From Antedon mediterranea (taxonomy: Eukaryota; Echinodermata; Crinoidea; Comatulida; Antedonidae), in NCBI RefSeq assembly GCF_964355755.1, contig NC_092670.1, forward strand, positions 11,035,201-11,099,200: a DNA stretch of 64,000 bases, written 5' to 3'. Below, piece by piece: positions 12,604 to 24,200 of this stretch; positions within the stretch are counted from its first letter, which is position 1, and the number at the start of each line of letters is the position of its first letter. The position numbers were made by a program, and so were the translations under genes. A model generated the notes under the pieces. The model was not told where the DNA came from, made no database searches, and saw only the letters and a program-made list of their open reading frames with translations.

Positions 12604-13520
12604 TGATTAAATACAAAAATATTTTAGTGGTTCAACGTATCGTGAACTACTGAAATTAGATTCTATTTATTAATCATTTAATCAAATGTAGGTGCGATTC
12701 AATTTTACTATAGGAGGCCTGTTCTATTTATTAATCATTTAATCAAATTTAGGTGCGATTCAATGTTACTATAGGAGGCCTGGTAGGCCTACCAGGGAAA
12801 CACCTTTACTGTTTATATTATCGATTATTTCTGTTGCTTGCTCTATTTATAATAATTATAAATGGTGTGTACTACGACCAATATAGGCCATTCGATATTA
12901 AATACAAAAATATGTTCAACGTATCGTGAACTACTGAAATTAGATTCTATTTATTAATCATTTATAATCAAATTTAGGTGCGATTCAATGTTACTATAGG
13001 AGGCCTGGTAGGCCTACCAGGGAAACACCTTTACTGTTTATATTATCGATTATTTCTGTTGCTTGCTTTATTTCAATATAGGCCATTCGATATTAAATAC
13101 AAAAATATGTTCAACGTATCGTGAACTACTGAAATTAGATTCTATTTATTAATCATTTATAATCAAATTTAGGTGCGATTCAATGTTACTATAGGAGGCC
13201 TGGTAGGCCTACCAGGGAAACACCTTTACTGTTTATATTATCGATTATTTCTGTTGCTTGCTCTATTTATAATAATTATAAATGGTGTGTACTACGACCA
13301 ATATAGGCCATTCGATATTAAATACAAAAATATGTTCAACGTATCGTGAACTACTGAAATTAGATTCTATTTATTAATCATTTATAATCAAATTTAGGTG
13401 CGATTCAATGTTACTATAGGAGGCCTGGTAGGCCTACCAGGGAAACACCTTTACTGTTTATATTATCGATTATTTCTGTTGCTTGCTTTATTTATAATAA
13501 TTGTAAACGGTGAGTACTAC
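12604..13520 (+). repeat. Tandem array of about 195-225 bp units
   Basis: The phrase TTCAACGTATCGTGAACTAC recurs at 12,631, 12,915, 13,110 and 13,335. Spacing is 284, 195 and 225 bp. The first unit has an internal duplication (TTCTATTTATTAATC at 12,661 and 12,721), and the 195-bp unit lacks about 30 bp. Each unit carries the near-palindrome AGGCCTGGTAGGCCTACCAGG. Confidence 0.85.
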
Positions 13521-13579
13521 GACCGATATATAAGTAGGCTACGACAGTTGTTATTTGATAATTTGTGATATAAATGTTA

Positions 13580-14470
13580 AAGCACCGCTGACTGTCACCC
13601 ACTTTGATAAACTATGCCTTTGGTCTCTTGGTACGGTCACGTTAGAGACTGTTTTAGTGATTGATGACCCCTATTAACGGTTTCCTCCTGTGTCTATTCG
13701 TTCAGATAATATAAATAATAATATAATATATTATACATATGGGCCTACTGTTCTTTAAAATTATATTATTTGCATTAATACCAATTGTTGTAAAGTTTTT
13801 ACATCATTACATTATAATTAATGTATATTATTTTTAATTACATCTATTGAGTGACTTTTTTTCCCTTTACTTTCCTATACCACCGATTGCTGTCAAGTGT
13901 CCATACATCAACACTGACAGGGGACAGTCACCCACTTTGATAAACTATGCCTTTGGTCTCTTGGTACGGTCACGTTAGAGACTGTTTCAGTGATTGATGA
14001 CCCCTATTAACGGTTTCCTCCTGTGTCTATTCGTTCAGATAATATAAATAATAATATAATATATTATACATATAGGCCTACTGTTCTTTACAATTATATT
14101 ATTTGCATTAATACCAATTGTTGTAAAGTTTTTACATCATTACATTATAATTAATGTATATTATTTTTAATTACATCTATTGAGTGACTTTTTTCCCCTT
14201 TACTTTCTTATACCACCGATTGCTGTCAAGTGTCCATACATCAACACTGACAGGGGACAGTCACCCACTTTGATAAACTATGCCTTTGGTCTCTTGGTAC
14301 GGTCACGTTAGAGACTGTTTCAGTGATTGATGACCCCTATTAACGGTTTCCTCCTGTGTCTATTCGTTCAGATAATATATATAATAATATAATATATTAT
14401 ACATATAGGCCTACTGTTCTTTACAATTATATTATTTGCATTAATACCAATTGTTGTAAAGTTTTTACAG
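13580..14470 (+). repeat. Tandem array of 333-bp units (about 2.7 copies)
   Basis: GTCACCCACTTTGATAAACT starts at 13,594, 13,927 and 14,260, exactly 333 bp apart, with very few differences between units. The last unit stops at CAGCATTACA, where the second Helitron 5' end begins at 14,478. In complete units an A^T follows at that point, so the Helitron end sits in a normal Helitron target. Confidence 0.88.
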
Positions 14471-14477
14471 CATTACA

Positions 14478-15760
14478 TCTATATATAAATTATGGTTAAT
14501 TCTGACATAGGCGAGCACAATGCAAAAACTTCGGTACAAATCTCCGCCTTGGATACCTACCTTATCTATCCGAGATGTACCGCGAAACGTAGATTTGATA
14601 ACATTAGTGTGCACGCCGACGCTATTGTTCCATATTTATATCTTAGGAAGATATTATAAAGAGTTTTTTAACAACATTTATGATTTCAACATTGGATTTT
14701 CCTCTCAATTTCAATTCTTCCCGGTCAAAGTAATTTCCGGGTTTAAGATAAGTTCACCTTAGTTTCAAATATTTTCTCTCTTTTATACACAAGGGGCAGT
14801 TAAAATAATAGATTTGATCCTAAAGGTGACTGGAAACAGGCACTTTCCATCAATCAATACAGTGTCCCTTTGGAAGACGAACAAAAAATTGGCCAATAAT
14901 CATAGCCATTTCAGTTCTTTGTTTATTTTAAAACATACCACACGTGTGTGAAGGTACAGTAGTTAAATAATAGGAATTATACTGCAAATTAATAAAGATC
15001 AAATTAAATATACGCCATAAAGAATCAGAATATATTGTGGGGAATAGTATTATAAAATTACATAGGGAGATTTGATAAGACATTTTTCGAGTGAAATCCC
15101 GATAGCTGAGTTTTATTGAGTAAGCTTGCAGGAATAACTGTAGGCTATCTTCCTGTGTCCCGTTAGGACCGAGATGTCTGCCCATGTTGCAAGCCGTAGC
15201 CTAATGTCTTCTTTCTTGGGCCCACTCTGTCACGGCAGTTAGTTTCAAAAGATGATTAAATTAAATAATGTATTAATAATTATTAGGATGGTATTCATTT
15301 GAATAAACGCCTCTCCAATAAAACATCACTTTGAATAATAAACCCCCCCCCCCTCCCCCCCCCCCCCACAACCCAACTATCTAATAAACGTCCATCCACA
15401 TATTTATAATAACACAATTATACTATTTGTAGTAGAATTCACCGCACTGTTATCTGCAATTTACCAAGCATTTGTTATTCTTTTTTACCACTTTTCATAT
15501 CAATGAGAGGATTTCATTTGATTATAAATGTTACCATATTATTAGAACTAACAAATTTAACAAACAAACAATAAAAACTATACTTTAAAATGTTATTAAT
15601 CATCTAAAACACTGTGAAACAAAGTAGTTTAGTTTTACGAATGTCAAGCATTTTCAATAATGGTAACCGACAGAAAATGTATAAGGAGAACATTATCATT
15701 CCGAGAACCATCGTCTACACTTCCTAGAGGGGGAGCGAGCGAAGCGAGCTCACCCTCTAG
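14478..15760 (+). mobile_element. Non-autonomous Helitron
   Basis: The 5' TCTATATATAA end follows an A, and the 3' hairpin with CTAG is followed by T, about 1.28 kb in all. It shares about 155 bp with the end at 12,284 and then diverges. A GAATAAACG left end and a poly-C tract (15,343-15,367) lie within it. The right flank does not obviously resume the 333-bp repeat, so the pairing of these two ends is probable but not proven. Confidence 0.55.
15343..15367 (+). repeat. Poly-C tract
   Basis: A near-pure run of C with one T, directly after a GAATAATAAA stretch of the GAATAAACG family. Confidence 0.8.
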
Positions 15761-18077
15761 TTAATTATAATTTTTAGAAGTAGTTAGGCATATTTGGTGA
15801 TAGTCTGGGTTCCAGATAGAGCTTTTTCTTAATATTAGTAAAAAGATAAATATGTTTGCACATATGGCGTTTCATACGTATATACTTGAGTTTGGATACT
15901 CTTGGATACACACGTATAAGTCACATGGTTTGACACCAAGAATTCTTGGTGCGTACGATTATCCAGTTGACTAGTTTCAGCCGCATGCGATTGGCTACTT
16001 GCTCGTAATATTCATATTTTAGAATTTCAAAGATTCAACAACTAAGATGATGCGCATACGCTATGATATGTTTAGACACACATGTGTACTTGGGTACATT
16101 ATCGCGAAGCAAAGTGATGATGATGTGATGTGAAAGTTTCTGATGGCTAGAAATAATTTATATGCCTAGAAGTCTGGTAAACATTTGATGGGATTTTTCC
16201 CAAGAACATGAAAACTCGACTTGATATGATAGGCTAGCTTCTCCGCAAATCAAACATTGAATGGATCATTATATTATGCAGAAATAATTTAATAAATTTC
16301 CACCCATGACCCAGACTTGGCAAAACGATATTATAATATTTCAACAGTTGTTATTTCAGTCTTGATCATACTTTTATTCGTAGTACTGTACGTACTCGAT
16401 CTTTTTAATTTTGAAACCAAATGATCATTGGTTGATTCGAAATCCATATTTACATACCGCCCACCCCATATAGCCAAATACGATATGAAAACAACGTAAT
16501 TCTTATCGGATGTTTGTGGTCTGCAAATCGATTTCTCAAGTCTGTATTTTCAAACAAAAATCGAAATAAATAAAAAAGACAATGAATTTGGTTACAATGT
16601 TTTTTTTTTAGTAATAATGGGATGAAAATCACAATTAAATAGATAGAAAAGTATAAATATATATATATATAATAATAGCAGTGAATTAAAATAACAGCAG
16701 TGAATTAAAATCAAACTAATATTTTTTAGATAAGACTTTTAAATTAGTTGAGCTGTAAGCCCAAGTTAGTATTAATTAAATGACAGGCGACTACATACAT
16801 ACAAGAGCATTTTGTTATGGTTATTTTTTCAACTTATATATCTTTTCAAGAAAATACTGATTTCAACCAATCTCAAGCTTTAGAAAGCGACACAAAAGAT
16901 TCTACAAGTGTATCTTTCGCATTCTGAAATCGTCTCTCTAATTTTAGAATTTAAGTTGTCAGTAGGCTAAATTAATATACAAGCAGAAATGTAATACTTA
17001 CACCTGTATGTTCTATGTTTTCTACACCTCAGTTGAACGATGAATCTATCTGACAATGCAATGTTGGAACACCTCTCTTTTATGGAGATTGGTTGGGAAA
17101 CAACTCAGATGTTTTCTAACCAAATCTGTTCAACTAAGATGGTTTATTTATATAATCTGAATGTTACAAATTACATTTTACTGAACAATATTTGATTAAT
17201 GTATAAGTTGGTTTAGATTTGTTGATAATTTGTTCGGCTAATTGATTCGTGAATGAGATGAAACACTTTTGTAATTTTCTTTTTAAAACACTCAAAACAG
17301 AATTATCTTTGTTCTGACTGTTTAATTAATGTTTAGCTAATTTGTTCGTGAATGAGATGAAACACTTTGTAATTTGCTGTTTGTAAACACTCAAGATAGA
17401 ATTTGGGACTTTTTAATTTGTTTAGCTAATTTGTTTGAAATGAGATTAAACACTTTAGTAACTGGCTTTTTCAAGACAGGATGATAAGTTTGAATGAGTT
17501 CTCAGCTACTGTTTCTTTCTACTTCTATGTCCCCAGTTGTCCATATGGCTCAGTGTTATGAATATCAATGTTAAATAACACAGAAACACTCTCATGCATA
17601 TAGTTTGTTATATTTATTAGCTTATGTAAAAAATGTTAATAACGTATTTACAGCAGGCTTCGATGTAGCTTTGTACGATTTTAGAACCAAAACAAAAAGT
17701 TTTTTCTATCCACACTAAAATGAAATCAACCAGTCTGTATCTGATCATAATAAATACATTTGTAATTAAATGAGAAAAGATGTGCCTAACTCTTGGATGT
17801 CTTTATTTATATTTTAGTTATGCATAAATGTTGTTATGTTTTATACTTGATCAACTTCTATTGATACATATTTGTTTATTTGCCATAAATTTTATTTTTT
17901 TAGTGCATTAATTTTTACAATTATGAAAGTAATAAAATTTCAATTGAGATTCAGATACTTTAAAAAAATAAGTGACCGATAAAGAAATTAAATCTAATAA
18001 TAGCAATAGCATATTTCTAGGTAAATTTGACTGTTGTATTGTAAAGACAAATGTGTGAGTTTCTTACATTCTCAATT
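15761..18077. other. No gene seen; AT-rich with a short tandem repeat
   Basis: If locus B once had exons 1-4 they should lie here by analogy with locus C, but I find no PAN or FReD exon. The 18-bp perfect palindrome CACCAAGAATTCTTGGTG is near 15,940. A three-copy repeat lies at 17,215-17,480. Confidence 0.35.
17215..17480 (+). repeat. Three-copy tandem repeat, about 90-97 bp
   Basis: GCTAATT..TTCGTGAATGAGATGAAACACTT recurs with decay at about 17,238, 17,335 and 17,422, each followed by a CACTCAA(G/A)A-like word. Confidence 0.7.
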
Positions 18078-18139
18078 TTAAAATTGCTGACCGGTAAAAA
18101 TATTAAAAATAGAAATTAAATTTAATATTGTTCTTTTAG

Positions 18140-18210
18140 GCTTGAAGCTGTTCATTGTGGGTGTCTTCCATTGTGTCCTAACCAGCTGGTTTATCCTGAA
18201 ATATTTCCAA
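18140..18210 (+). other. Conserved 71-nt exon-like segment (candidate)
   Basis: It is flanked by TTCTTTTAG on the left and GTAAGTT on the right, the consensus acceptor and donor. One frame is open throughout and encodes a hydrophobic stretch of about 23 residues ([16 protein letters not shown] core), which could be a membrane anchor. A copy at 27,443-27,513 differs at only about one base (TTG to TTA, silent), while flanking intron-like DNA differs far more. A third, more decayed copy ends near 57,226. What gene it would belong to is unknown. Confidence 0.35.
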
Positions 18211-18439
18211 GTAAGTTATAATAATTTCTCAACTTACTATATAATAATATAACTGTAGTAGTCTAATTTTTGTTGTTTCAAATGCTAATTTCTTTTGACA
18301 ATTTTACGGCCATGGAAAACCCTTTTTGTGAAGTAACTTATGTCATTTGAAGTGTACAGAGGTCATAATTGATTTGTCTCTAGTTTTTGTCCAGTTTATC
18401 CCATTTCCTTGTGACAATGTGGCAGCACTAAAAAAAATA

Positions 18440-18596
18440 ATTCAATATTCCAATATTTTCTTTTATTATATTATATGGTGATGATATTGTTCAACAAATT
18501 GCTTATTTTGTATCCCATTCCATTCCATCATTGTATTGTATTTGTATACGTTTTGGTTTATTTTTGAATAAAAATGTTTATGATTGATTGATTGAA
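18440..18596 (+). mobile_element. LINE 3' tail (CR1/L2-like)
   Basis: A TTTGAATAAAAATGTTTATG end followed by repeated GATT units (ATGATTGATTGATTG) is typical of the 3' end of CR1/L2-type LINEs. No coding part is attached. Confidence 0.45.
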
Positions 18597-19480
18597 ATTA
18601 AATAATTATTGTTCCATACCAAATTACATTTTTTAAACTCTTTTTAGAGTATTTATTAATACAGAACAACAGTTATTTAAACAGCTAGTATAATTCTGCA
18701 AAACATCAAATATTGTACGTAACTATGACAGAAGTACACTGAATGAAATCACTGCAAAATGTAGCTGGACATCTCTCAAGCAACAATATCTAACACTGCT
18801 TTCAAGTCAAGAATCATAATGGTGTATCACAATTTTGCAAGATACATAATTGGTGTGAATGGTAAATAAATAACTTATATACTACTTTTCAATTGGTATG
18901 CACTTTTATTACACCTGCCTTAGTACAATTCTGACTAATTTGATACGTCTCATAACCTCCGGACGCCAGTATCTCCCTGTACTCGCCAACCTCCACCCCT
19001 CTTCAATCACATCCCATACTCGGATGATTTTTTAAAAAAACCACCCACCTCAAACTCCCAACCCCTTTCCAGAAATACTTAAAATTCAATTCAAATTGAT
19101 AGCCTACTACTCTTAGCCCAAGCAAATCACCATTTCCTTTAACTCCCCCTACTCCTCCTGACTTGAGGAATTTTTTAAATGTAGTTTTAAACCTTTACAG
19201 TACAATTGCAGTCATTTTGATACCCCACATTTATGGTTACGTGCAGAAACAGAAATGTGTATAACGAACAGACATCAAAAGTGGGAAAAAGATTGGAAAT
19301 TTTGACCCATAACTTGTATTCCAGATGGCGGATGATGTTCAATATAGTTTAGAACCTTCCCTGTACCATTACGGTCATTTTGATACCCCATATGTGTGCA
19401 GTAACAAAAATGTGTATAACTAACATACAAACATCAAAGTATCAAGCAGATTCATAAATTAAAATTCATACAAAAACAAT
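18597..19480 (+). other. Shared upstream block and a two-copy repeat
   Basis: 18,620-18,870 matches 27,740-27,815, 33,370-33,440, 57,545-57,660 and 58,190-58,280 (words such as CAAGCAACAATATCTAACA and TCAAGAATCATAATGG). At 19,185 and 19,348 a unit of about 165 bp containing GTCATTTTGATACCCCA is duplicated. No gene is seen. Confidence 0.5.
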
Positions 19481-19489
19481 TTATCAAGT

Positions 19490-20870
19490 TTTGTTTTTGC
19501 TGAAAGTGATTTTTTACATTAAAAGTTAGAGTTTTTCCTAAATTTTGTAGTAGTTTATTTGCTTTTTAATGTTTAATACTTACCTTGGAAAATAAATAAG
19601 CATTCAACTTGTGTTTGCTAATGTCACTAATTTCTTAGATAAAAACCAATATAATAAGATATATAACATGTAGGCCTACATTAATTGTAAGTTTTTATTT
19701 AATTTTTAATCAATTCAAAACAAGATTCAATTTAAAAACTTCAGCATTAAAAATACTCCTAAAACTACTAGAATATAATTAATTAGAATATATCATTAAT
19801 TAAAATATAGGAAATACTGATTTATGATTAGATATCAATTTGATTTTATTAATTAAAAAGCAATAATGATAATGTTACTATTATGTATTGTAGCATAGTT
19901 TTAAATAAAAAAAAATATTTTTTACTGAATGACTTGAATATATTATTAGTTATAATATTTAAAAATGATTAATAATAAAACAGTCATTGTTACTATTATA
20001 TAATTCAAAATACAAAATTAAAAATTCCATATATAAAATTTTAAACAAATCAAAGTTGATATGACAATATATTTTGTTATACAATTTGGATTACATAACT
20101 AGCTTTTATTAGAATAAAATAATTATTTAATGATAAGGCCAAATGTATAATAGCTAAAAGGCTAAACAAAAGAGGACTATATCCTTATTTCTATTATCAG
20201 AACATCTAGGTGTTAATAGGTCAAACCCAGTTAGGTTTGAATGTGTAGCTAAGTTGAAAGTGATTTTGTACGCTAATACATTCAAAGATTTAGATCTTAA
20301 ATGTTGTAGTAGTTTATTTGCTTTTAATGTTTATATACTTTCGCCTTTACCTTGGAAAATACATCAACATTTATGTAGGCCTACATTCAATGTAAGTTTT
20401 TATTTCATTTTTAATCATTTCAAAACAAGATTCATTTAAGAACTTCAGCAAATATTAGATTATAACACTACTAATTATTAATTAATGAAAATATAGGAAA
20501 TACTGATTTATGATTAGATATCAATTTGATTATAAAAAACAATGATAATAATAATAATGCTACTATGTATAAGCATAGTTTTAAATAATAAAATAATATT
20601 TTTTTACAGAATGACTTGAATATATTATTTGGTATAATATTTAAAAAAGATGAATAATAAAACATTCATTGTTACTATTATATAATTTAAAATTCAAAAT
20701 AAAAAATTCCATATATAAATTGTATACAAATCACAGTTGATATGACAATATATTTGATTATTAATGTTATAACATTTGGATTATTATAATAAAATTTAAT
20801 GATAAGGCAAAATGATATTTAAAAGAAACAAAGAGGAATCTAAATTATTCAGTAATTACAGATTCTGATT
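19490..20870 (-). repeat. Locus C: tandemly duplicated 3' flank
   Basis: Two copies of the post-gene block (about 19,490-20,240 and 20,241-20,870) share CTTTACCTTGGAAAATA, GTAAGTTTTTATTTCATT and CTGATTTATGATTAGATATC. The single counterpart is at 9,300-10,044 in locus B. Confidence 0.65.
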
Positions 20871-20872
20871 TG

Positions 20873-20990
20873 TTATGGTGGTCTTTTAACCATCATCACT
20901 GTTGTCTTAAAAGATCAAAATAGCGATCCCAGTTGATGCCATTGAGCTGTACCTGGTGTAAGATAAAGCCCATTCAGGTCTGAATCATGA
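20873..20990 (-). pseudogene. Locus C: truncated extra copy of the last FReD exon
   Basis: On the minus strand it reads DLNGLYLTPGT, then shifts frame, and ends in a changed MMVKRPP-like tail. It covers only the 3' half of the exon. A corresponding fragment lies after the last exon of locus E (61,300-61,420), so this partial duplication came before the C/E split. Confidence 0.75.
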
Positions 20991-20998
20991 ACATTCTC

Positions 20999-21246
20999 TT
21001 ATGGTGCTCTTTTAACCATCATCACTGTCTTCTTGAGACTTTTGTTATTATTATGGAAATGCTTCCAGTTGATGCCCATGTAAGCAGCTGTACCTGGTGT
21101 AAGGTAAAGGCCATTCAGGTTTGAAAAATGACAGCTATTGTACCACCAAGCACCTTGGAATTTCTCAGCACAGTTAATACTACTCTTATCATTGTCTCTA
21201 TCATTCGTTGTAAATTGTTGACCATTGTGTAATGCCAAAGAGTCAC
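20999..21246 (-). CDS. Locus C exon 5: end of the fibrinogen domain
   Basis: 248 nt from TTTAG|GTGACTCT to TAA at 20,999-21,001. It carries [44 protein letters not shown] and MMVKRAP. Confidence 0.88.
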
Positions 21247-24200
21247 CTAAACAAACAAGATATTAGATCATCTTCAGTTTACTAATAAATCTTTAAATTA
21301 ACATTCATTTTTAGATATTTGTTTTTCTTTGTATTTATAAAATAAAAGATATTTGATTTAAAAGGGAAAATAATAATAAACAATATACCCTACAATTCAT
21401 AATGTATTTTATAATTGATTTAATTTTGTCTGTAAAAGTGTATGCCATAGATTAAATTATAACACATTTATATAAATAGAATAGTTTTTTTTTATATTTA
21501 TTTTTATTTGTTTGTTACTATTCTTATATCATATAGTCTTTATTTTAATATTTTTATAATGTGTTTGTCATAGAGTTATTATACTTTAAAAGTAATGCAT
21601 TTCAATAATGAAGAAAACCCAAGTTATATGATACTGTACTAGAGTATATACACTATGATTTTTATTTTGAATTTCAATTTCTTTAACTTTATTTTGTGCA
21701 TTGTTTGATTGAGTAGAGATTTTTATAATTTTGTTGATTAATTTTACTCCACTCCCAAAGACTTGTAATAAGAATTTGTTTATGTAGAGCATCTTGTGTA
21801 TATGTTTGTCTTGTGAACCTCTGAGGGTCCCTAATGATCAGCAATAGCTGGATGGATCACCCTCATTAAATATGGTTTTAAAAAAAAACAAAAAAAAAAC
21901 AGTTACTGGCAGTAATTACATTTTGTTCACTCTTTATCCTGCAATTATTAATGATATTAATCATACACATACTGTTGCATTGACTGCCTCATAAATGCCT
22001 ACTACATTAATCATACATATACTGTTGCATTGACTGCCTCATAAATGTCTACTACATTAATCATACATATACTGTTGCATTGACTGCCTCATAAATGCCT
22101 ACTACATTAATCATACACATACTGTTGCATTGACTGCCTCATAAATGTCTACTACATTAATCATACACATACTGTTGCATTGACTGTCTCATAAATGCCT
22201 ACTACATTAATCATACACATACTGTTGCATTGACTGCCTCATAAATGCCTACTACATTAATCATACACATACTGTTGCATTGACTGCCTCATAAATGCCT
22301 ACAACATTAATCATTCACATAATGTTGCATTGACTGCCTCATAAATGTCTACTACATTAATCATACACATACTGTTGCATTGACTGCCTCATAAATGCCT
22401 ACTACATTAATCATTCACATACTGTTGCATTGACTGCCTCATAAATGCCTTCTACATTAATCATACATATACTGTTGCATTGACTGCCTCATAAATGCCT
22501 TCTACATTAACCATACACATACTGTTGCATTGACTGCCTCATAAATGCCTACTACATTAATCATACATATACTGTTGCATTGACTGCCTCATAAATGCCT
22601 ACTACATTAATCATACACATACTGTTGCATTGACTGCCTCATAAATGTCTACTACATTAATCATACACATACTGTTGCATTGACTGTCTCATAAATGCCT
22701 ACTACATTAATAATACACATACTGTTGCATTGACTGCCTCATAAATGCCTACTACATTAATCATACACATACTGTTGCATTGACTGCCTCATAAATGCCT
22801 ACAACATTAATCATTCACATAATGTTGCATTGACTGCCTCATAAATGTCTACTACATTAATCATACACATACTGTTGCATTGACTGCCTCATAAATGCCT
22901 ACTACATTAATCATTCACATACTGTTGCATTGACTGCCTCAGAAATGCCTTCTACATTAATCATACATATACTGTTGCATTGACTGCCTCATAAATGCCT
23001 TCTACATTAACCATACACATACTGTTGCATTGACTGCCTCATAAATGCCTACTACATTAATCATACACATACTGTTGCATTGACTGCCTCATAAATGCCT
23101 ACTACATTAATCATACACATACTGTTGCATTGACTGCCTCATAAATGTCTACTACATTAATCATACACATTTTACCATGTGTTCCTCATTTATATTTATC
23201 TATTTTTTTTGTGGTAAGATTCCATTTCTTTCCAATTTCATTTGCTACAAATGCTATAGTTCGCTAAAATTAAGGAACCTTGGGTACAGTACATGTTTTA
23301 GGTTCTGTCCCAGTCAATGCCCTTATCATTTATTTAAGCCGTTGTAATTTTAAAAATTAATTTTATTATACACTTTAAATGTGATAAATAAAATAAAAAC
23401 ATACAGTATGTGAGTAGTCCATAGACTAATTTTTACTACAAGTTACAAAGGGTGTAGGAGTGCTAAAGTATCAATGTTAATTCTTTGTTTACTTTCTTCA
23501 GACTAGATGGTTCTCGAATACATAGTAATTTCATCTTTAAAATGTACATGCAGGACAATAATATTTGTCGTTTACAGTAACGAATAAATAGACACTGTGA
23601 TTTATGTACTCAACTAAAATTAGCACCCTGGGAATTACTTCCGAAAGAGAAACTTGTCACAAAATAAGACCAATTGTTTTGAAACAAACTGAATTTGTGT
23701 TTTGTATGCAACATGAAGGTTGAGGGATAGGGAAGAGGATGGGTGCAAAGACGAACAATTTTTAAATATATTTTTTATCCATTTAGTAACGAAATATTAA
23801 TTGTTTTCATGTTTTACAAATAATATACCATTAAACCATGGAGGTATTTATACCTCCATGACTAAACACAGTAAAACATTGCTATTTAATACTTTGCTGA
23901 AACTGTCACCATATAGTCGATTGAAATAGTACACTAATAATACGACGTTTATATTTTTTGTACAGTAATTAGGTTATTAATTAATATTAACGTTCAGAAG
24001 GAACTGTCAGTAATAAAGTAGCCTAAACATCTCTATTCTGGGAATATCGTAAATTCGCTTTAATCGTCAATAAATAATTATCTAACTTAACTTAATTAGT
24101 AGGTCTTATGGTTTTGAATTGTTTCTTAGATTAGAGCCAATTCATATTTAAGTTGGTTTCTAACCACCAAAGTTGTTCTGCGTTTAGGGCATGTGATCCT

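Larger units (their letters stand above)
12284..15760 (+). mobile_element. Helitron-type nest with two 5' ends and tandem arrays
   Basis: Two copies of the same 155-bp 5' end, TCTATATATAAATTATGG, start at 12,284 and 14,478. Each follows an A, as for Helitrons. The only 3' end found is GCGAGCGAAGCGAGC hairpin plus CTAG at 15,757-15,760, followed by T. Two tandem arrays lie between the 5' ends. Either one large Helitron contains both arrays and a second inserted copy, or two copies lie head to tail and one has lost its 3' end. No Rep/helicase coding is seen. Confidence 0.6.

Noticed and set aside
12298-14762. Related frames at 12,298-12,610 and 14,520-14,762
   Set aside because: They fall in the duplicated 155-bp Helitron 5' end and diverge with it; no codon bias or motif.
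18531-18596. A host gene poly-A site at the AATAAA near 18,571
   Set aside because: The following GATT repeats make a LINE 3' tail the better explanation.
21957-23170. CRISPR-like regular repeats
   Set aside because: The repeats abut with no unique spacers and lie in an animal intron; this is a minisatellite.
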